Shown: one piece after another, positions 1 through 13,402 of the stretch
Position numbering within the stretch: position 1 is the first letter of the stretch
How the letters are laid out: the number at the start of each line of letters is the position of its first letter
DNA from: Meandrina meandrites
Lineage: Eukaryota > Cnidaria > Anthozoa > Scleractinia > Meandrinidae
Reading direction: 5' to 3'
DNA length: 64,000 bases
NCBI GenBank assembly: GCA_963693305.1
Contig: OY855915.1
Span: 19,467,722-19,531,721, forward strand
The notes under the pieces: generated by a model
Told to the model about the DNA's origin: nothing
Database searches by the model: none
What the model saw: only the letters and a program-made list of their open reading frames with translations
Made by a program: the position numbers and the translations under genes

Positions 1-3000
1 TCAACGTAATTTCAAAACTCGACGAAATATATACCATACCAGGTGCAATTACCATGATCGGTCGAATGTATACAGTCTCGTTATGACTACGCTTAAAATA
101 TTAAGAAAAAGTTATAATTTTGTTGTTTCTTCGTATGAAAGGCAAAAAAAGGGCAACTCGTCTTTTGCTCAATGCTTTTACTTCACGTGAAGGCGAAGGC
201 GAATGAGTTGCAAATTAAACAAATGTTGTTTTTGTTTTGAAAACGCATTATGACCATGTATTTCAGACAGACTGAACAAATCATAACATGTTGGAAATCA
301 TTGGGGGGCAATGCTGTAATAAAACACCCACTAAATTTAACGGGTTTTCGTGAAAGGCCTTGAAAATTGTCAAACGTTGGTTTTACGATTTTAATGTTTC
401 ACTGAATGCCAACAAGGATGTAGAAATATCATGGAAAAACAGATATATTTAACTCGTTTAGCATGCTTTTTATTAAACGTCTACCAGGAATTTCTAGGTA
501 ATTTAAATATGAACCCAAATTTGACTGTACGGCAAATGAAAATAACATTGGAAATGTTTCTTTTCTTCGATAAAAAGTACAGGAAATAAGAAATAGAACT
601 CATTGGGGGGCAATGTTGTTCAGAAAATAAAAAAAAATAATAATCATCTTGAGAATTCATGATAAATTTTTTAAGTGTGTAATTTTCTGAAGTTGGCCTG
701 AAAACCTGGCAAGCTTTTTTACTAGACATTGTTGTAGTAAACATTTACAAGAATGTAGAAATATTACGAAAAAAACTGAGCAACATTTTATTTATTTAGG
801 CGATGTTATATTACATTTAAATAAAAGTTTGACAGAAATTTATAACATTCGAATGCTATTGAAACGTCCCTGTACAAAAATATCTGAGCCACACTTAATT
901 CATTTACGAGTAGGAGATATTATATTAAAAAGAAGTCTGCCAGAAATTTATAACATTCGAATATTGCTGAATCATCGCTGTACAGGAATAAATGAGAACA
1001 TATATATTTTTTTAATTTCTGTTTAAGAGAATGCTATCGTGGCGGGAAAAAATGATTAACATGTTTAAACATAAAACTCAGTAGTGCATTTTGAGTTTAC
1101 AAAAATAAAAACATCCTGATTAATTTGAGGGAATCAAGTATTTATGAAAATTTAACGCAATAGGGAGGAGGCATAGGGAAAGCAAAGTTTTAATTAAATA
1201 CCACTGACTTGAACCCGTTCCAATTTTATCGACAGATACATTGATACCTTTTCGTCTAATAATTTGCTCTCTTTGGGTGGCAAGCGCAATGAGATAAATT
1301 GCCGTCGCAGACACACCCATAGTCTAGATTATATGTCAGCAGATCCGGTGTACGTGTTCATTGTTCGATTGTAGCTCCACTAGCAAGACGTTGATATTTT
1401 CCTACCCACCCCTCCCTATTTATTACTTTTGTTCTTAGTAGCTGGGGGGGTGGCAGATAGGTTTATTTGTAGACTGTGTTCATTTCCTCGGGTTTATATG
1501 CTATGAATAAAGTTCTCCCTTCGCCAAAAGGCAAGTTGTGGCTTTCTTTGTGTTGTGACGGGGGAATTTTTTCGGCGAGAAACAGTCTCGTGTAAAAAAT
1601 GACTATAAAATCTTTTTAGGACTTTCTGTCGTGAAACTTTTCTTGTTATCTTAAAGAAAACTTCGTGATGAAAAACAAATAATCATTTTCTTTTATTATT
1701 TCTACGGAAAAGGAAGAACGTGGAACACGAAAAACGAGAAAAATGTAATTTAAACGATATTAGACTCCGGTGAGCTATGATATTGGCTTTTGGCTTTTTC
1801 GGTTTTGGCTTCCTGTTTACAACACTCTCAATTCGGTGTTATATTCATTTTTTTCATCAGTTTTTCCTAAAAGGGTGTTAGGTCTAAACGCTGAATTTTC
1901 ATGTTATTTTTCAAGAAACCCACTTCATATTCCGCATATCAACCTTCCTTACCCATCGTAGTTTATTTCCTGCTTAATTTCTGTTAATAAAACTGTAAAT
2001 AAGCTATTATTTTGCGATTCCATTTGATTTGAGGGTAGTAAACTATATTGCGCAAAACGACTTATAGTATCGTATCGGCAAAACTCCTAAAATCCCTGTT
2101 GTGAATAAACGTTCACCGAGAAATCGATTATTCGCACCGCAGGTGTCAATGAGTCAGCCTTATATCGCCAACGACACGACGATTTGCAACGTCTAAAATA
2201 ATATTCAACAAGAGGATAACTTCAATAAAATGGCCATTTGCAAGGAAGGCCCAAGCCATGATACTAAGCTTTAAACGAAGTCGAGCAGGATAACGCGGTA
2301 TTATTTGTCCGTGGTGAACAGTTCAATTATTTTACAAAGCTGAAGGCTAAGACAAATATATGACCCTCGCGACAACCACCTCACCACTAAGGAAGCAAGG
2401 CAAGAGCCACCTACCCCCCCCCCCCTCCCCCACCCTCCCCTTCCATTTAATCCTGTTAAGCACCAATAGATCTGCCACTGAATATGAACGAGATAAAAAT
2501 GAAATTATCTTTGCAGCCTGCAGAAATAAAGCATCTTATCTTATCGCTTCTTGACTACAAGTCTCGGCTGCAGTTTCAAAAGGAAATTGTAGACAGGTGT
2601 AAGGGTGCTGTGTGAAATTCAGAGAGATAAGTTTAGCTTTTGATTAACGACTTTCGGTTTGAAGTATTAATTTTCCTTAATAATTAATCAGCGCATGCGT
2701 TATTTTAAATGTTATTTATGAGGACGAGAAATTCTATTGAGGCAAAATCTGCTATTTTGTGGTTTTAGTTTAATTCCTTTCTCCTGGCGCTTGAGAATGG
2801 ATTGACATTGTAAACGAAAATTCTGTAAGGAAAAATATATGTGTCGAGCCAGTGATCGATTTTCAAAGAAACAAAGGGAGGATCGCAAGTGCATGAAGGA
2901 CATAAAAAGCTGACTATTCCCCGTGAAATATTTTGAATGTATACACAATAAGGGATCTGTCTGAATCTTTATGTTCTGAAAGGCTAATCTTGCCATAACG

Positions 3001-4979
3001 TTTTGCTTTTATGTAAATTCATTGCTCTCTCTCTCTCCGCCCATAGACATATAACCTTGAAAAGTAATATTCAAAGTGCAATTACGTTTGAATTCTGCAG
3101 TTATAATTTTTGTTCTATTTACTTAATCGTGTTAACTAATGTCGCACCTGTGTCTATGAAATTTCCCCGCCAAACTAGCTGCTCTTTCTAATTACCGATC
3201 TTTTCCCTTCTTTTGCAATCGCAAACAAATTTTATTTTCTTCATTTTTTAGCTTTAACTCGTGTCGAAATACCCTCATGCCTTTTTAAATCGCAACGATT
3301 AGAAATGATTGATGAATTATTAACCTAGCCCTACTTGGGCGTAATATGGTAGTTTTTCTAGAGCTTTCTTTGTACGAATTCATAATTGACGATAAATTCT
3401 AGCTCATTCGATTCGTTTCCATGAATACAAGTCACACTTCAGTCTAGATCATTGCCAACTTGATTGTGTGAATACACGTACTAGAAAAGTACTCGACCAA
3501 GAGGAAATACAATTTACTGTAAATGTATATGAAAAGTCTTATTTTAGGATTTATGCTCCTCAGGTACTTGGAATACACGCTCGAGAGCAGAATTACTCGA
3601 TTGCTTCAGTTTGTGTATTCACAATTTTTTATTTAGTCATTTGGCTGCGTGATGCCTCTTTCTACATCTTTATTTCATTAACTTGTCGTGTATGAACGTA
3701 ACCTCTCAAGATTTGAAATACGGTTCTATTTATAAATACTTCCCACTTACGAATCTTCACGAAATATTGTTGCCAAGTTTCACTTTTATTGTACAAGCAT
3801 TAACAGGCGATTTATCCTGAACTCCAAATTTAAACTGTATTTAATGTCAAAAAACCACTAAGCCGAGTTTAAAAAACACATATTGGTTTAATCCTAAGTT
3901 TTTGATGAATTTTGACCTCAAATATATTTTACACGTAATTTAAATTTTTGCTTCACAACGTTGTTTTTGTAACAGGCAGGAAATGGGCATCCGTTAATAA
4001 GCAAAGAATCACTCTAAATCGGCTGGAAATGGCCATGCTCTGTTAGATAATAACTTGATAGTCCAAAATAACAAAAAAGTACGTGTAAATCCGCCAAACG
4101 CTTTCAAAGTACAACACATAACATCGTAAAATGCGTAGAACAATTTATCTAATGCTAAACCAACCTTGCCACTGAAGTTGCTTGGTACCATCGCCTGCGA
4201 CCTACGGAAGAAAAACAATTCAATTCGCGTTTTCTATTGAAATAAACGTCGAATTAAAACTAAATGTATCATGGGTATACCTAGCTTTATGTTATGGCTA
4301 TTTGATTGATATAATTACCTTCTCTCTAGCATCCCTCAGTTGGACGCACAAAATCAAGGTGAACAATGCACGCATTAGGGCTCGAGGCTCGTGCTAATCT
4401 TCGAAAAGAAAACTATATGTCTGCTGTCTCGCCAGATTTCGAACAGTAAAATGGCAAATGCTGAACTCTCTCTCGGTCCACTTTTTCTTCCATGAGCGAT
4501 GTGGAATAAATAGCGAACTGAATGATTCAATTTCGCCGGGTGCCTTACTTGAAACTGTTTTGATGAGTCTTGTCTCGTCAGTGATAAAATATTTTAAAAT
4601 AATACGGAAACAGAAAGCAAGCAAATAATCTAAAACCATCAGAAAAACGCTTTGATAAATCCAAAAGTCCGTCAAGCAATGTTTTATCCATGAACGGTAC
4701 ACCTGCTTTTTGGAGTAAACAGCGACGTGTTATCGCGCCTTCAGGCCGTGATATAACAATATGGTCTTGTCTGAGTTACAAGGTGAACCTTAAGAAAAAT
4801 TAGCATTTTAAACGCAGAAAACGGCCTCAGGGAATGTTATGTTAATTTTTCTTCGTCTTCTACTGTTTTCTTGTTTGTTTGTTTTGTTTTGTTTTGTTTA
4901 TGCACGTAGTCATTTTCATATACATACATATAAGTAACGTCTTCGCTTTAGCATATTTAGTTTAAAGTGCTTATGTATA
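1..4979. other. Intergenic, no gene recognised
   Basis: The stretch is AT-rich with only short open frames lacking family resemblance. It holds the tandem duplication near 0.83 kb, a diverged direct repeat of cattggggggcaatg (300 and 601), short CT and C runs (3026-3039, 2412-2428), and a TTTGT microsatellite at about 4872-4901. Confidence 0.6.
833..1000 (+). repeat. 108-bp tandem duplication
   Basis: CAGAAATTTATAACATTCGA at 833 recurs at 941, and the following cgctgtaca/ccctgtaca stretches also align. This makes an imperfect two-unit tandem repeat. An open frame across it has no recognisable product. Confidence 0.7.
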
Positions 4980-5776
4980 CAGCTGTTTCGAGAAATGTTG
5001 TCCGAAAAAACACAAAACTGCACAAGCCAATCCCGAAAGGTAGTATGGGTAGACGTATTGAGCTACTGCACGTGTTGAATACTAATGAGATATAACAACA
5101 AAATAAGCGCGAATTTCAGGTTCTTTTTTTTCAGACGCGCAGAAACAATGTACGTTTAGCCCCTCTGAAGTTTAGAAGAATTTTCCTCACTCAAAGACAT
5201 GCGACAGTAAAAGTTAAGCTACAGATATAGGCCCCTGAGAGAAAAAACAAATTCTCCACGTGCAAAAATACAAACTTGTAAATTTCCTCTAGGCCAATAT
5301 GCAAAATTCCGGTGAATACCCAGACCACCTTTCGGTCTTGTCGCGTGCACTCTGATGCTTTTTTCCGACAACCTTCCTCGAAACAGCTGTATAGCTATTT
5401 CGGAGAAGGTTGTCCCAAGAAAGCACCAAAATGCACGCGACAAGACCAAACAAAAGGTTGTCTGGGTATTCACTGGAAATTTTGCATATTGGCCCTGAGG
5501 AAATGTACAAGCTGTATTTCTGCACGTGAAGAATTTTATTTTTTGTCAGGAGGCCTTTATCTGTAGCTTTACTTTTACTGGCCATGTCTTTGAGTTAGGA
5601 AAATTCTTTTAAAATTCAGAGTGGGTTAACGTACCTTGTTTCTACATGTCTGAAGTGAAAGAAAACGTGCAAACTCACAGTAATTATGTCGTTATATCTC
5701 ATTAGTATTCAACACGTGCGGCAATCTTGTCACTTGCACTTATGTGCTTTATTCTGAAAACGTTTCTCGAAATAGC
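4980..5776. mobile_element. Two abutting MITE copies in inverted orientation (large palindrome)
   Basis: The left unit, 4980-5389, begins CAGCTGTTTCGAGAAATGTT and ends with the inverse, CTTCCTCGAAACAGCTG. The right unit, about 5393-5776, starts GCTATTTCGGAGAAGGTTGT and ends TTTCTCGAAATAGC. The whole is an imperfect palindrome of about 800 bp centred near 5391, e.g. CACGTGTTGAATACTAATGA near 5077 and its complement near 5700. TATA lies at the centre and left flank, compatible with TA targeting. Confidence 0.8.
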
Positions 5777-6210
5777 TTTGTTATGCAAAATCATTCTTTG
5801 TATCCAGTATAATACCGTTGCGTTAGTTTAAGCTATCATTCGCTTATTTCTTTCTTTCTTAGAAAAGTCGTTCTAGGGTTAGCCGTGTGAAGTTTGAATT
5901 TCGTACTCGACCGTGAGCTCACGATGGCCGTAAATTGCTCCTAAACATTGTATCGCTCGGTCTGATTTGGCCACTTGAGACATTATCATATTTCTTGCTT
6001 CAGTTTTTTTTATGAATACATACATTGGAAAACACGAAAAAATATTGGCGTCTTCATAATTATTCTGCACTTTAGTTCCTGCACTAGCCTCGTTATCTCA
6101 AGCATTGCCTGCAAATTCGACCTGTTTTATTTCCTTTGCGCTGACAAAAATGCTCTTTCGAACAGAATCTAGTGAAAATACATCAGTGCCCGTACTTGCT
6201 GAAGTTAATA
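5777..6210. other. Intergenic spacer
   Basis: I see no gene, transposon end or tandem repeat in this AT-rich spacer. Confidence 0.5.
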
Positions 6211-6700
6211 CAGAGCTTAAGCAATGACGACGGCGACGCCAGGGACAACGCCTGGTGAAAAATGAATTTATATTCTAAGGGGACAGACCACGAACACAAT
6301 AGTAGCTCCTGTAAATATCTAATTGTTGTAACCGTTCATCAGTAGGATACCTAAAATGCGTGTATTTCTACAATTGGTTTCGGCTCCATTAAATCCTTAT
6401 ATTTTACTCGAGAATCTCGCGATTATCCAGATTTATTCAGTGTATCTATTGGTTTAAAACCTGGCTCAAGCTGAATATGTAAAGAGAGCGTTCAACTCCA
6501 AATAGAAAAAAACAAAAATTAGCCGTCGTGCCTCATGTTGTCCAGAATTGGGTCATTTCACGTTGTCGTTTTGCAGAGAACGGCTAGGAAACGTACCAAG
6601 ATTTCAAATGCACGTGCAGAGCTATTGCTCTGCTCATTAAGCCTTTTGTTTGGTGACGTTCTCGTTGCCGTTGCCGTCGTAGTTTTCTTAAGCTCCCTAA
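6211..6700 (+). mobile_element. MITE, TTAGGGAGCTT family, copy 1
   Basis: The left end CAGAGCTTAAGCAATGACGA and the right end, read on the minus strand as TTAGGGAGCTTAAGAAAACT, are inverted repeats that both run into gacggc-rich sequence. The body (GAGAATCTCGCGATTATCC, then gttcaactccaaatag, then gtaccaagatttcaaa) recurs in the same order at 19990-20366. There is no coding content. Confidence 0.8.
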
Positions 6701-6891
6701 AAAAATGCATGGTTAACGTTCTAAATCAGCGCATTTTATTGGCACTATTTTTGACAAAAACTTATAACTTCAAACTTCATTTAACTCACGATAATGCGCT
6801 TTAAACATCCTGAATGTAGTTGAATGTCACAAAGTTTAAAAATCAACATTGTTACACTCAAGGCATCCTATCTCAAAGTCATACCAATTTT

Positions 6892-7256
6892 TCTTGGACA
6901 ACTCTGTCCAAGGGGGAAAGGCGCAATGAGGTTAACTCTGTGTGAAGTACCAACCCATGAAACAAGTCCAGACCACAACACCGGGAACTCCGTGCCCTAC
7001 TCTTTTGGACAAGTGTGTGGGTTCTTTAACGTCCCTGCTGACCATATAACACTGAAGATGCAGGAGGCGTGGCCTACGGTTTATAGTCCTTAACCGAGAA
7101 GACTATAACCTCTAACCATTTGAAGATATATAAGTCAAAAAGGCAGCACGTTCTCCTCAGTTACTTTAAGACCCTGAGTGTTGGTCCGGACTAGGCTCGA
7201 ACCCTCGACCTCCCGCATAGAAGTCCGGCGCTCAACCAATTAGCTAACCAGGTGGT
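6892..7256 (-). mobile_element. tRNA-derived SINE, Arg(TCT)-like head
   Basis: On the minus strand a tRNA-like head (7256 to about 7185) reads GGTTAGCTAATTGGTTGAGC, then GCCGGACTTCTATGCGGGAG, with B box GGTTCGAGCC. It resembles tRNA-Arg with TCT at the anticodon position. The body follows, including GGGACGTTAAAGAACCCACA, a block I know from invertebrate SINEs, and ends near a cttggacaactctgtccaag palindrome. It is non-coding. Confidence 0.75.
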
Positions 7257-8469
7257 GGCAATTATCGTTCTTTTACCTACGCAGTGATACCTGTCAGAAC
7301 GGATAAATAGCTTTTTGTGACAGCCTGGCTAATACTGAATTAATTTTGAATAATCTGGTTCTGTCAGTTGTCGTTTATTTAGCAGCTGCTAATCTTTTTG
7401 CGGTCTGTTATTCAAGTAAACTCTTCTTTTTATAAGAACATCTTATTTTTTTTTACGATTTGAGGCTGAAAACGTTCTAAAGACATTCTTAAGTTACATG
7501 TTATAGTATTTCATTATCATTCTTTCCATAGTCCTGAACAAAACGAAAGAAGTAGAGTCTAAACTGGAGTACAATCTAAAATGTTCTACATTATGATAGC
7601 GTATCGTGCAATAAGAAAACAGTATTGCTAATGTATTTCCTTTTAACTGTTGAGTTATTTGTACTGTTAGACCACAGTTTTGCTTACGTTCTCCGACCCT
7701 CAGCCTGGGGTATGTTCTTAGCATGTTGTTGCTAAATCTCAGCCTTAACGTTCTTATAAAAAGGTTATTATGAGAAAAAAGGTTGTAATGCACGGCAAAT
7801 ACCTACTCTAATGGATTATTAATGTTTAGAAAGAAAAATCATAAGCCTATAACGACCTATCTTTAGCTACAATTGACCAGTTTTCCTCAAAATATCCAAA
7901 TCACGCGCCATACTAGACCGTGACTATTCACGTATAACGGCCATATATATTTGAGCTGTTTTCACGCGTCAAGCGCTTACTTTTTGCTCACGTCACGCTC
8001 ACGCATAATCTCGCTCTGTCAATAATTTCTGACTAAAGCAGTCTTATCCATGTTTAGAAGGGCCAATGTGTCACCCTCATGAAATACTGTTTTTATGCAT
8101 TCAATCTTGTTGGAAATTAATATTAATGAAAGTCGATTTTGATTTGGTTATATGTTAATAACATTAATCTACCCCCGACTCCAATCCCGCTCTCTAAATC
8201 CGACGAATATCGGGCAAATTCCCTTTTTAAAGACGTCTCTCAGTGATCGGTTTATGGTATATTTCGAGAAAACAGCGCGAAAGGTTTACACTGCACAAGT
8301 ATAAGCACAATATTTGGTTGTTGACGTAAGAGAACATAGGGGGAATATGTCATCGGGATTTCTAAAGCACTACAAATGACGCGTGTAAACATGCTTGTGG
8401 TTACGCTTGGGCTTGTTCTTGCCTTATTGAGTCTTCTTTATAAGCGCGAAACATATAGGCCTATTATTA
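7257..8469. other. Intergenic, nothing recognised
   Basis: This AT-rich stretch has short open frames only. I see no transposon ends or RNA gene. Confidence 0.5.
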
Positions 8470-8848
8470 ACGTACTACCAACCTTCCAGAATCCTCCGAT
8501 CATCACACTTTTTACTTCTTAACCCTACCAATTTTCATCAGAAGTCGTATGGTTCTCGAGCTTTTGCTGTTTCCGCTCCTGAACTCTGGAACAGTCTACC
8601 TGTTTTTATCCGGTCTTGTGACAATTTAAGTTCTTTTAAATCCAAACTCAAAACTCATCTTTTTAAGAAAACTTATTATTCTTAGCGATTTTTACTTTTC
8701 ATTACTTTTAATGCACATTTTTAATTGTTAAGATTTTTACAGCTCATTTTAGCGAATTTTTATCGATTTTATTATTTTGTAGTCTCAGTATTCTTTTTTA
8801 TCATTATTGTAAAGCGCCTAGAGCAGGCATGGATAGGCGCTATATAAA

Positions 8849-8904
<56 letters not shown>
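8470..8904 (+). mobile_element. 5'-truncated LINE (CR1/L2-like) 3' end with ATT tail
   Basis: Positions 8470-8685 read in one frame to the stop at 8683. They include SYGSRAFAVSAPELWNSLP and SSFKSKLKTHLFKK, the typical C-terminus of non-LTR retrotransposon ORF2 in the CR1/L2/jockey group. A 3' UTR with AAAGCGCCTAGAGCAGG and GGCGCTATATAAATA leads into an (ATT)n tail at 8850-8904. The reverse transcriptase core is absent, so the copy is dead on arrival. Confidence 0.85.
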
Positions 8905-11900
8905 GAAGGTCATTTGCCCACTACTGTTCTATGAACTCCAACAATAACGCTTCCTTTTCCTGTAAACAAGTCATTGCAGTATCTCGAAGTTAAGATAAAA
9001 CCCGTATGATAGTGTAGATAGTAGATGCGTTATCACATGAATATGTTATTCTAAATTATGTTAATTATTCCACTTTAGATACTACTAAGACAAGTGCACA
9101 ATTTTAAAACATGATTCGCTGGTCTCCTGTTCCACTGAACCTCATATAAAAGACGCAGCTATTAACAAGGAAACATGTACCGAACATTTTCTCGAGCAAA
9201 ACACTGAAAATTTCGAACACGAAATAGGATTTTAACTTTCAGTTGTTAGGCAACCGAATGCAAATATAATTATCTTAAATTTTTAAAGTGGCATAATTTA
9301 TATGAATATGCTAATTCATGTAAACGAAAAGCGATTTTCAAAGCCATTACCCTCAGGATTTTTTTTCTGACGTATTTGAAAAATTCATGACATGTTGAAA
9401 GCGTTTGGATTTGTGTAGGGCGAGTTTTTGCCTTGTTGTTTCTCTCTCTCTCTCTCTTTTGTCTTAAAATAATTGTCTCCGGAATTAGTTGATCAAATAA
9501 AGCTGTTACTTTGAAAAAGCAGTAGCTAAGACCGTGCGAAATATGCTGGGTTTTGGAAAATGATATAGTAGTAAGAATTCAAACAGTTCACACGTTGTAA
9601 ACCTTAATGACAAACGACCAAGGACACCCGGCCCACGACAGGGGAAGGTTTGTATTTAACATTAATAACGAAGTAAATTGCAATAACGTTGGCACAATTA
9701 AATTTGCCAAGCACGAAAATAAGTTGTGACAATCGCAATAAGCTACAGATTTTAATTTGGGCTTTTACGTGAGAATTTTCGTGCAAGACATATGTTCATG
9801 ACAAGGAAAAAAATATGTACTCAACATGTTTGCGCTTGCACCAAAAATGACAAGTTTGGACAGTGTCCGCATAATTGTTAAAAACACCAAGGTCGCTATT
9901 ATTCTTTAGTATCTGTCTTTAGTTAAATGAATCGGGGAACAAAAAGCAAAATGTATGAAGGTTTATTAAACACCGCTGCTGCCAAATATACGTTGTACAG
10001 AAGGGCTTAGGTTTGTATCGCGAGAAAATTGAAAATAACTCACCTTGCCTGACAAGTCGACGAAAGGAAAAAGCACCACAAAGAAGCCGCAACTTATAAA
10101 TGACTTCATAATACTCCGCCTTCCTTTCTTCATATGGAATATTTCTATGCACGCTTGGCAGATTCCGTATGGCAATAAGACGATCTCTACATCCAATATG
10201 CTTCAAGACAAACTTACTGGCTTTATGCCATTGCAAAAATATTCACATCTTCATTTTATAAGAAAACCTAACATTCAAGCAAAAGTACCTTCAGAAAACG
10301 GCTCCCTGAATTAAGCAACAGTCACGAACATTTTCAATCAACCTGTAGGCGCGATGCCAAGAAGTAACGATGCTGTGCTAACATAAAACACATCATTTTT
10401 ATGTGCAGTGTGTAAACTTCTGAAAGTTGGGGCCCAATCGCATAAAAGCATTAATAAATTTGATATCCCCAACTGTCAACTAAATTACACTATTTTATAG
10501 GGTTAATATTACGGCTTTTACCGTCCAATATCTTGTGTAAACAGAAAATATGTTACGGGCGTCGTAAGCTTAAAAAGCACCCTGTCGCATGTTCCAGAAA
10601 AATCGTCATCCCATAGAAGAGGATAATTATTTCTTGGAAATAAAAAGATATACAAGGAAAAATAAATATATGCATGTCTCTCTAAATTAGCTGCGTACCA
10701 CAAAAACTACTTCAGTCGTAACGCTAATATGGTGGAAACGTCACGAAAACCTTGGAAAACAACTTCAGTCTTGAATTTCAAATTTGTAACTCTAGAATAT
10801 TCCCCGGTCTAGAAAAAAGCGAGAGAAATGTCTTAGAAAATTAAAACATACAAAATAGCTCGTCTTGTTTAAATTAATCGAAAATCCCACTTTAAATGCA
10901 AACTCACAATAAATGCTGGCTAGGAAGGTCTTTAATAAACAACAAGCAAAGTAGTATATCATTTTGCTACTGTATTTGAAAGTCTTGACTTTGGAAATGT
11001 TAATGCAGTTGATTCGTAATGGACAGCCATGTTTAGAGAACAAATATGATAAAAACCAACTGTGTCCACAAGAGACTCTTGTAAAAAAAGGAATTCTATG
11101 AATTCTTAAATCTACAGGAAATTGAAAATATAAGTCGTGCTTTGAAGTCTAGGACAGACTTATCGGTGGATTAAGGAGCATCAAAAACGACAACCAATCA
11201 TCTGGGGGGAATCGAGCTCCACGCACAAAAATTACTCTTGCTTGGAGTTAAAATTATATAAGATTTTCACATATCGATATTAGTTTTCAGCCATCTTTTG
11301 TGTTTCGAGATGATTCCCTGTCGCGTTTCTGTTTGCTTTTTTCATTGCCAATTTCCCTTTGGCTAGAAGCAGGGCTTGAGTCTTTATCGACAGGCATAAA
11401 TCGATGCCAAAAAGAAATTAAACGCTAGGAATATTATTGGCAGTCCGTTAATCACGATATATTTACTATTTTAATTTCAAGCAGCAATTCCTAGTGGTTA
11501 AACTTGCAAGACATTGTCTGTATCAAAACATACTAGGATTTTTTTTAAAATGCCACTCGTTAAAAAGCGCGTATGCCTTTTCATAAGAGGAAAAAGAAAA
11601 AAATCACATGTTGTTGAATCGTTCGCTGCTAGCAGAGGTTCTTTTCCTTTGGCTGACGGAACAGCTGCTGGCAGGGAAGTCAAATTGTGGAAAAATAATT
11701 TTATGTCAAGAAGTGAGGCTTCGTTAAGAAGCGTGGCTTATGTATAAATCGGATAGATCGAGGGGTGTTCTTTAGTTATTCTTTCCAGGGCTTTTTAATT
11801 TTCTTACAATTATTCAACCTGCTCTTGTTTGCATTTGGCTATATTATTCACCGACAGGCTATTTTCAAAGCAATGAAGAAGCTTCATTCATGGTTTATTC

Positions 11901-13030
11901 ACCGACAGGGTAACAGGTGCCTTGTTTTAATTTGTCCACTTTAAATCATTATCACCATCACAGTTTATTACGATGCAAAATTTTATCCAAAGCCTTCGAT
12001 TATTCTCGAACAACTTTCTTAATTTCCTTCTCACTTATCACAATCCTGTTTCATTCGGAAGGTGAATGTGTAGAAAACCTTAGCGAACTGCGCAAACGTC
12101 ACCGAGAGCAATTTGTTCCAAATAGGGCTTGAGTACTGTCCATACCCTTCTAATTACATGAACGCTCATACGATAATTTTTAATACGCTAAAATAATCGA
12201 GATGTTTTATTTCTCTAGCACGGGTCAAGCGAAACATGAACACGACGGCGTGTCTCCATTCTTAAAAAAAAAAAAAATATGCAAAATAAAATCCATCAAA
12301 ATGACCCATACTTGTTTATACTTGCTATGGATGTTATACAGTCTTGCAGGTGCCACTGGCACAGGTATTTTTGCATTCGATATTCTGTCTGTAACCCGAA
12401 CAAACCCGAGTGATTCTGTTAACTGGTTTGAAATGCGGGATTTGTCAATTATTTTCTAGTTGAGGTGAACTGTTTTCTGTCGTTTGCAAAGCTGTCATTT
12501 GGTTCTCATAACTGACGATACGATTTTTTGTAAGACAAGAGACGGGAAAATAGTAATTCTTGTCCACAGAGACGGGCTTAATTGCGAATGTCTTCTAGAC
12601 TACATTGATAGTTCAGATTCAAGTAAACAGCACAACACTGGTGAAGAAAGCATTAAAATGTTATAAATCCGTTACGAGGCTTAAAGAATCGCTTGTCAAT
12701 GATCTAGATAGGTGCTTAATTTTGCTTAATTATGCTTAATACACATTAAAAGCAAACTTCTTCACCAGCAATTATGAAACTATTCAGTTCACAAGGACAA
12801 CTTGACAGGGTACATTCAAAACACACTTTGCCACCGCCTGTTTCTAAACCAGTCAAAGAAAAAAGCCTTTGGTGCGAAAACTGTCAGTTTTACACTTAAA
12901 TTTTTTTTAACCATTTTGATGCAAATTAATTTGACAATCACTTGGTTATTTGCTTTCGTTTACCAAACGTTATGTCGTCAAGAATTTTTCAATCGAAATC
13001 GATTTACACTTAGATAGCAGCTACCTTTAA
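8905..13030. other. Intergenic, no gene recognised
   Basis: The stretch contains a (CT)n run at about 9440-9459, a repeated tattcaccgacagg phrase (about 11846 and 11896), and an open frame at 12298-12459 whose first residues are hydrophobic but which has no recognisable homologue. I see no other structure. Confidence 0.5.
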
Positions 13031-13402
13031 GGAGCTACTTCATGGGATTTTGCAGATTTTTTGTCTTATCCACTGCAGGCACCTTAACCCATGAAAAACA
13101 TTATCTTTGAACATCTAAAGGAAGTTAAAACTTTAACTTGCGGAGAGAAATAAAACCATCGCTACCAGTATCGATTTTTTTAAGACGCGCGGAAACATTA
13201 ACTTGAAAAGTTTAGCCTCGATTTTTCATGTGGTAATCCATTTCTATCCCAGCCATTTGTGGCAAAGATGCTGGTTACCAGTTTCAGTGCTCTAATATAT
13301 CGATTGTCAATAACAAAATTGGACCGTTATTTTAAGGTTCCCTACGACACTGATATATGTTTTGCTGTTCTAAAATCTGTTAAAATCCGTGACAATGCCC
13401 CT
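13031..13402. mobile_element. TTAA-flanked MITE
   Basis: The left end GGAGCTACTTCATGGGATTT and the right end, read on the minus strand as AGGGGCATTGTCACGGATTT, are inverted repeats that continue into cagatttt. TTAA flanks the element at 13027-13030 and 13403-13406. It is 372 bp and non-coding, and is related by its ends to 52140-52525. Confidence 0.7.

Noticed and set aside
12298..12459. Small membrane or secreted protein (hydrophobic N-terminus)
   Set aside because: Only 53 codons, no neighbouring exon and no family resemblance; probably chance.
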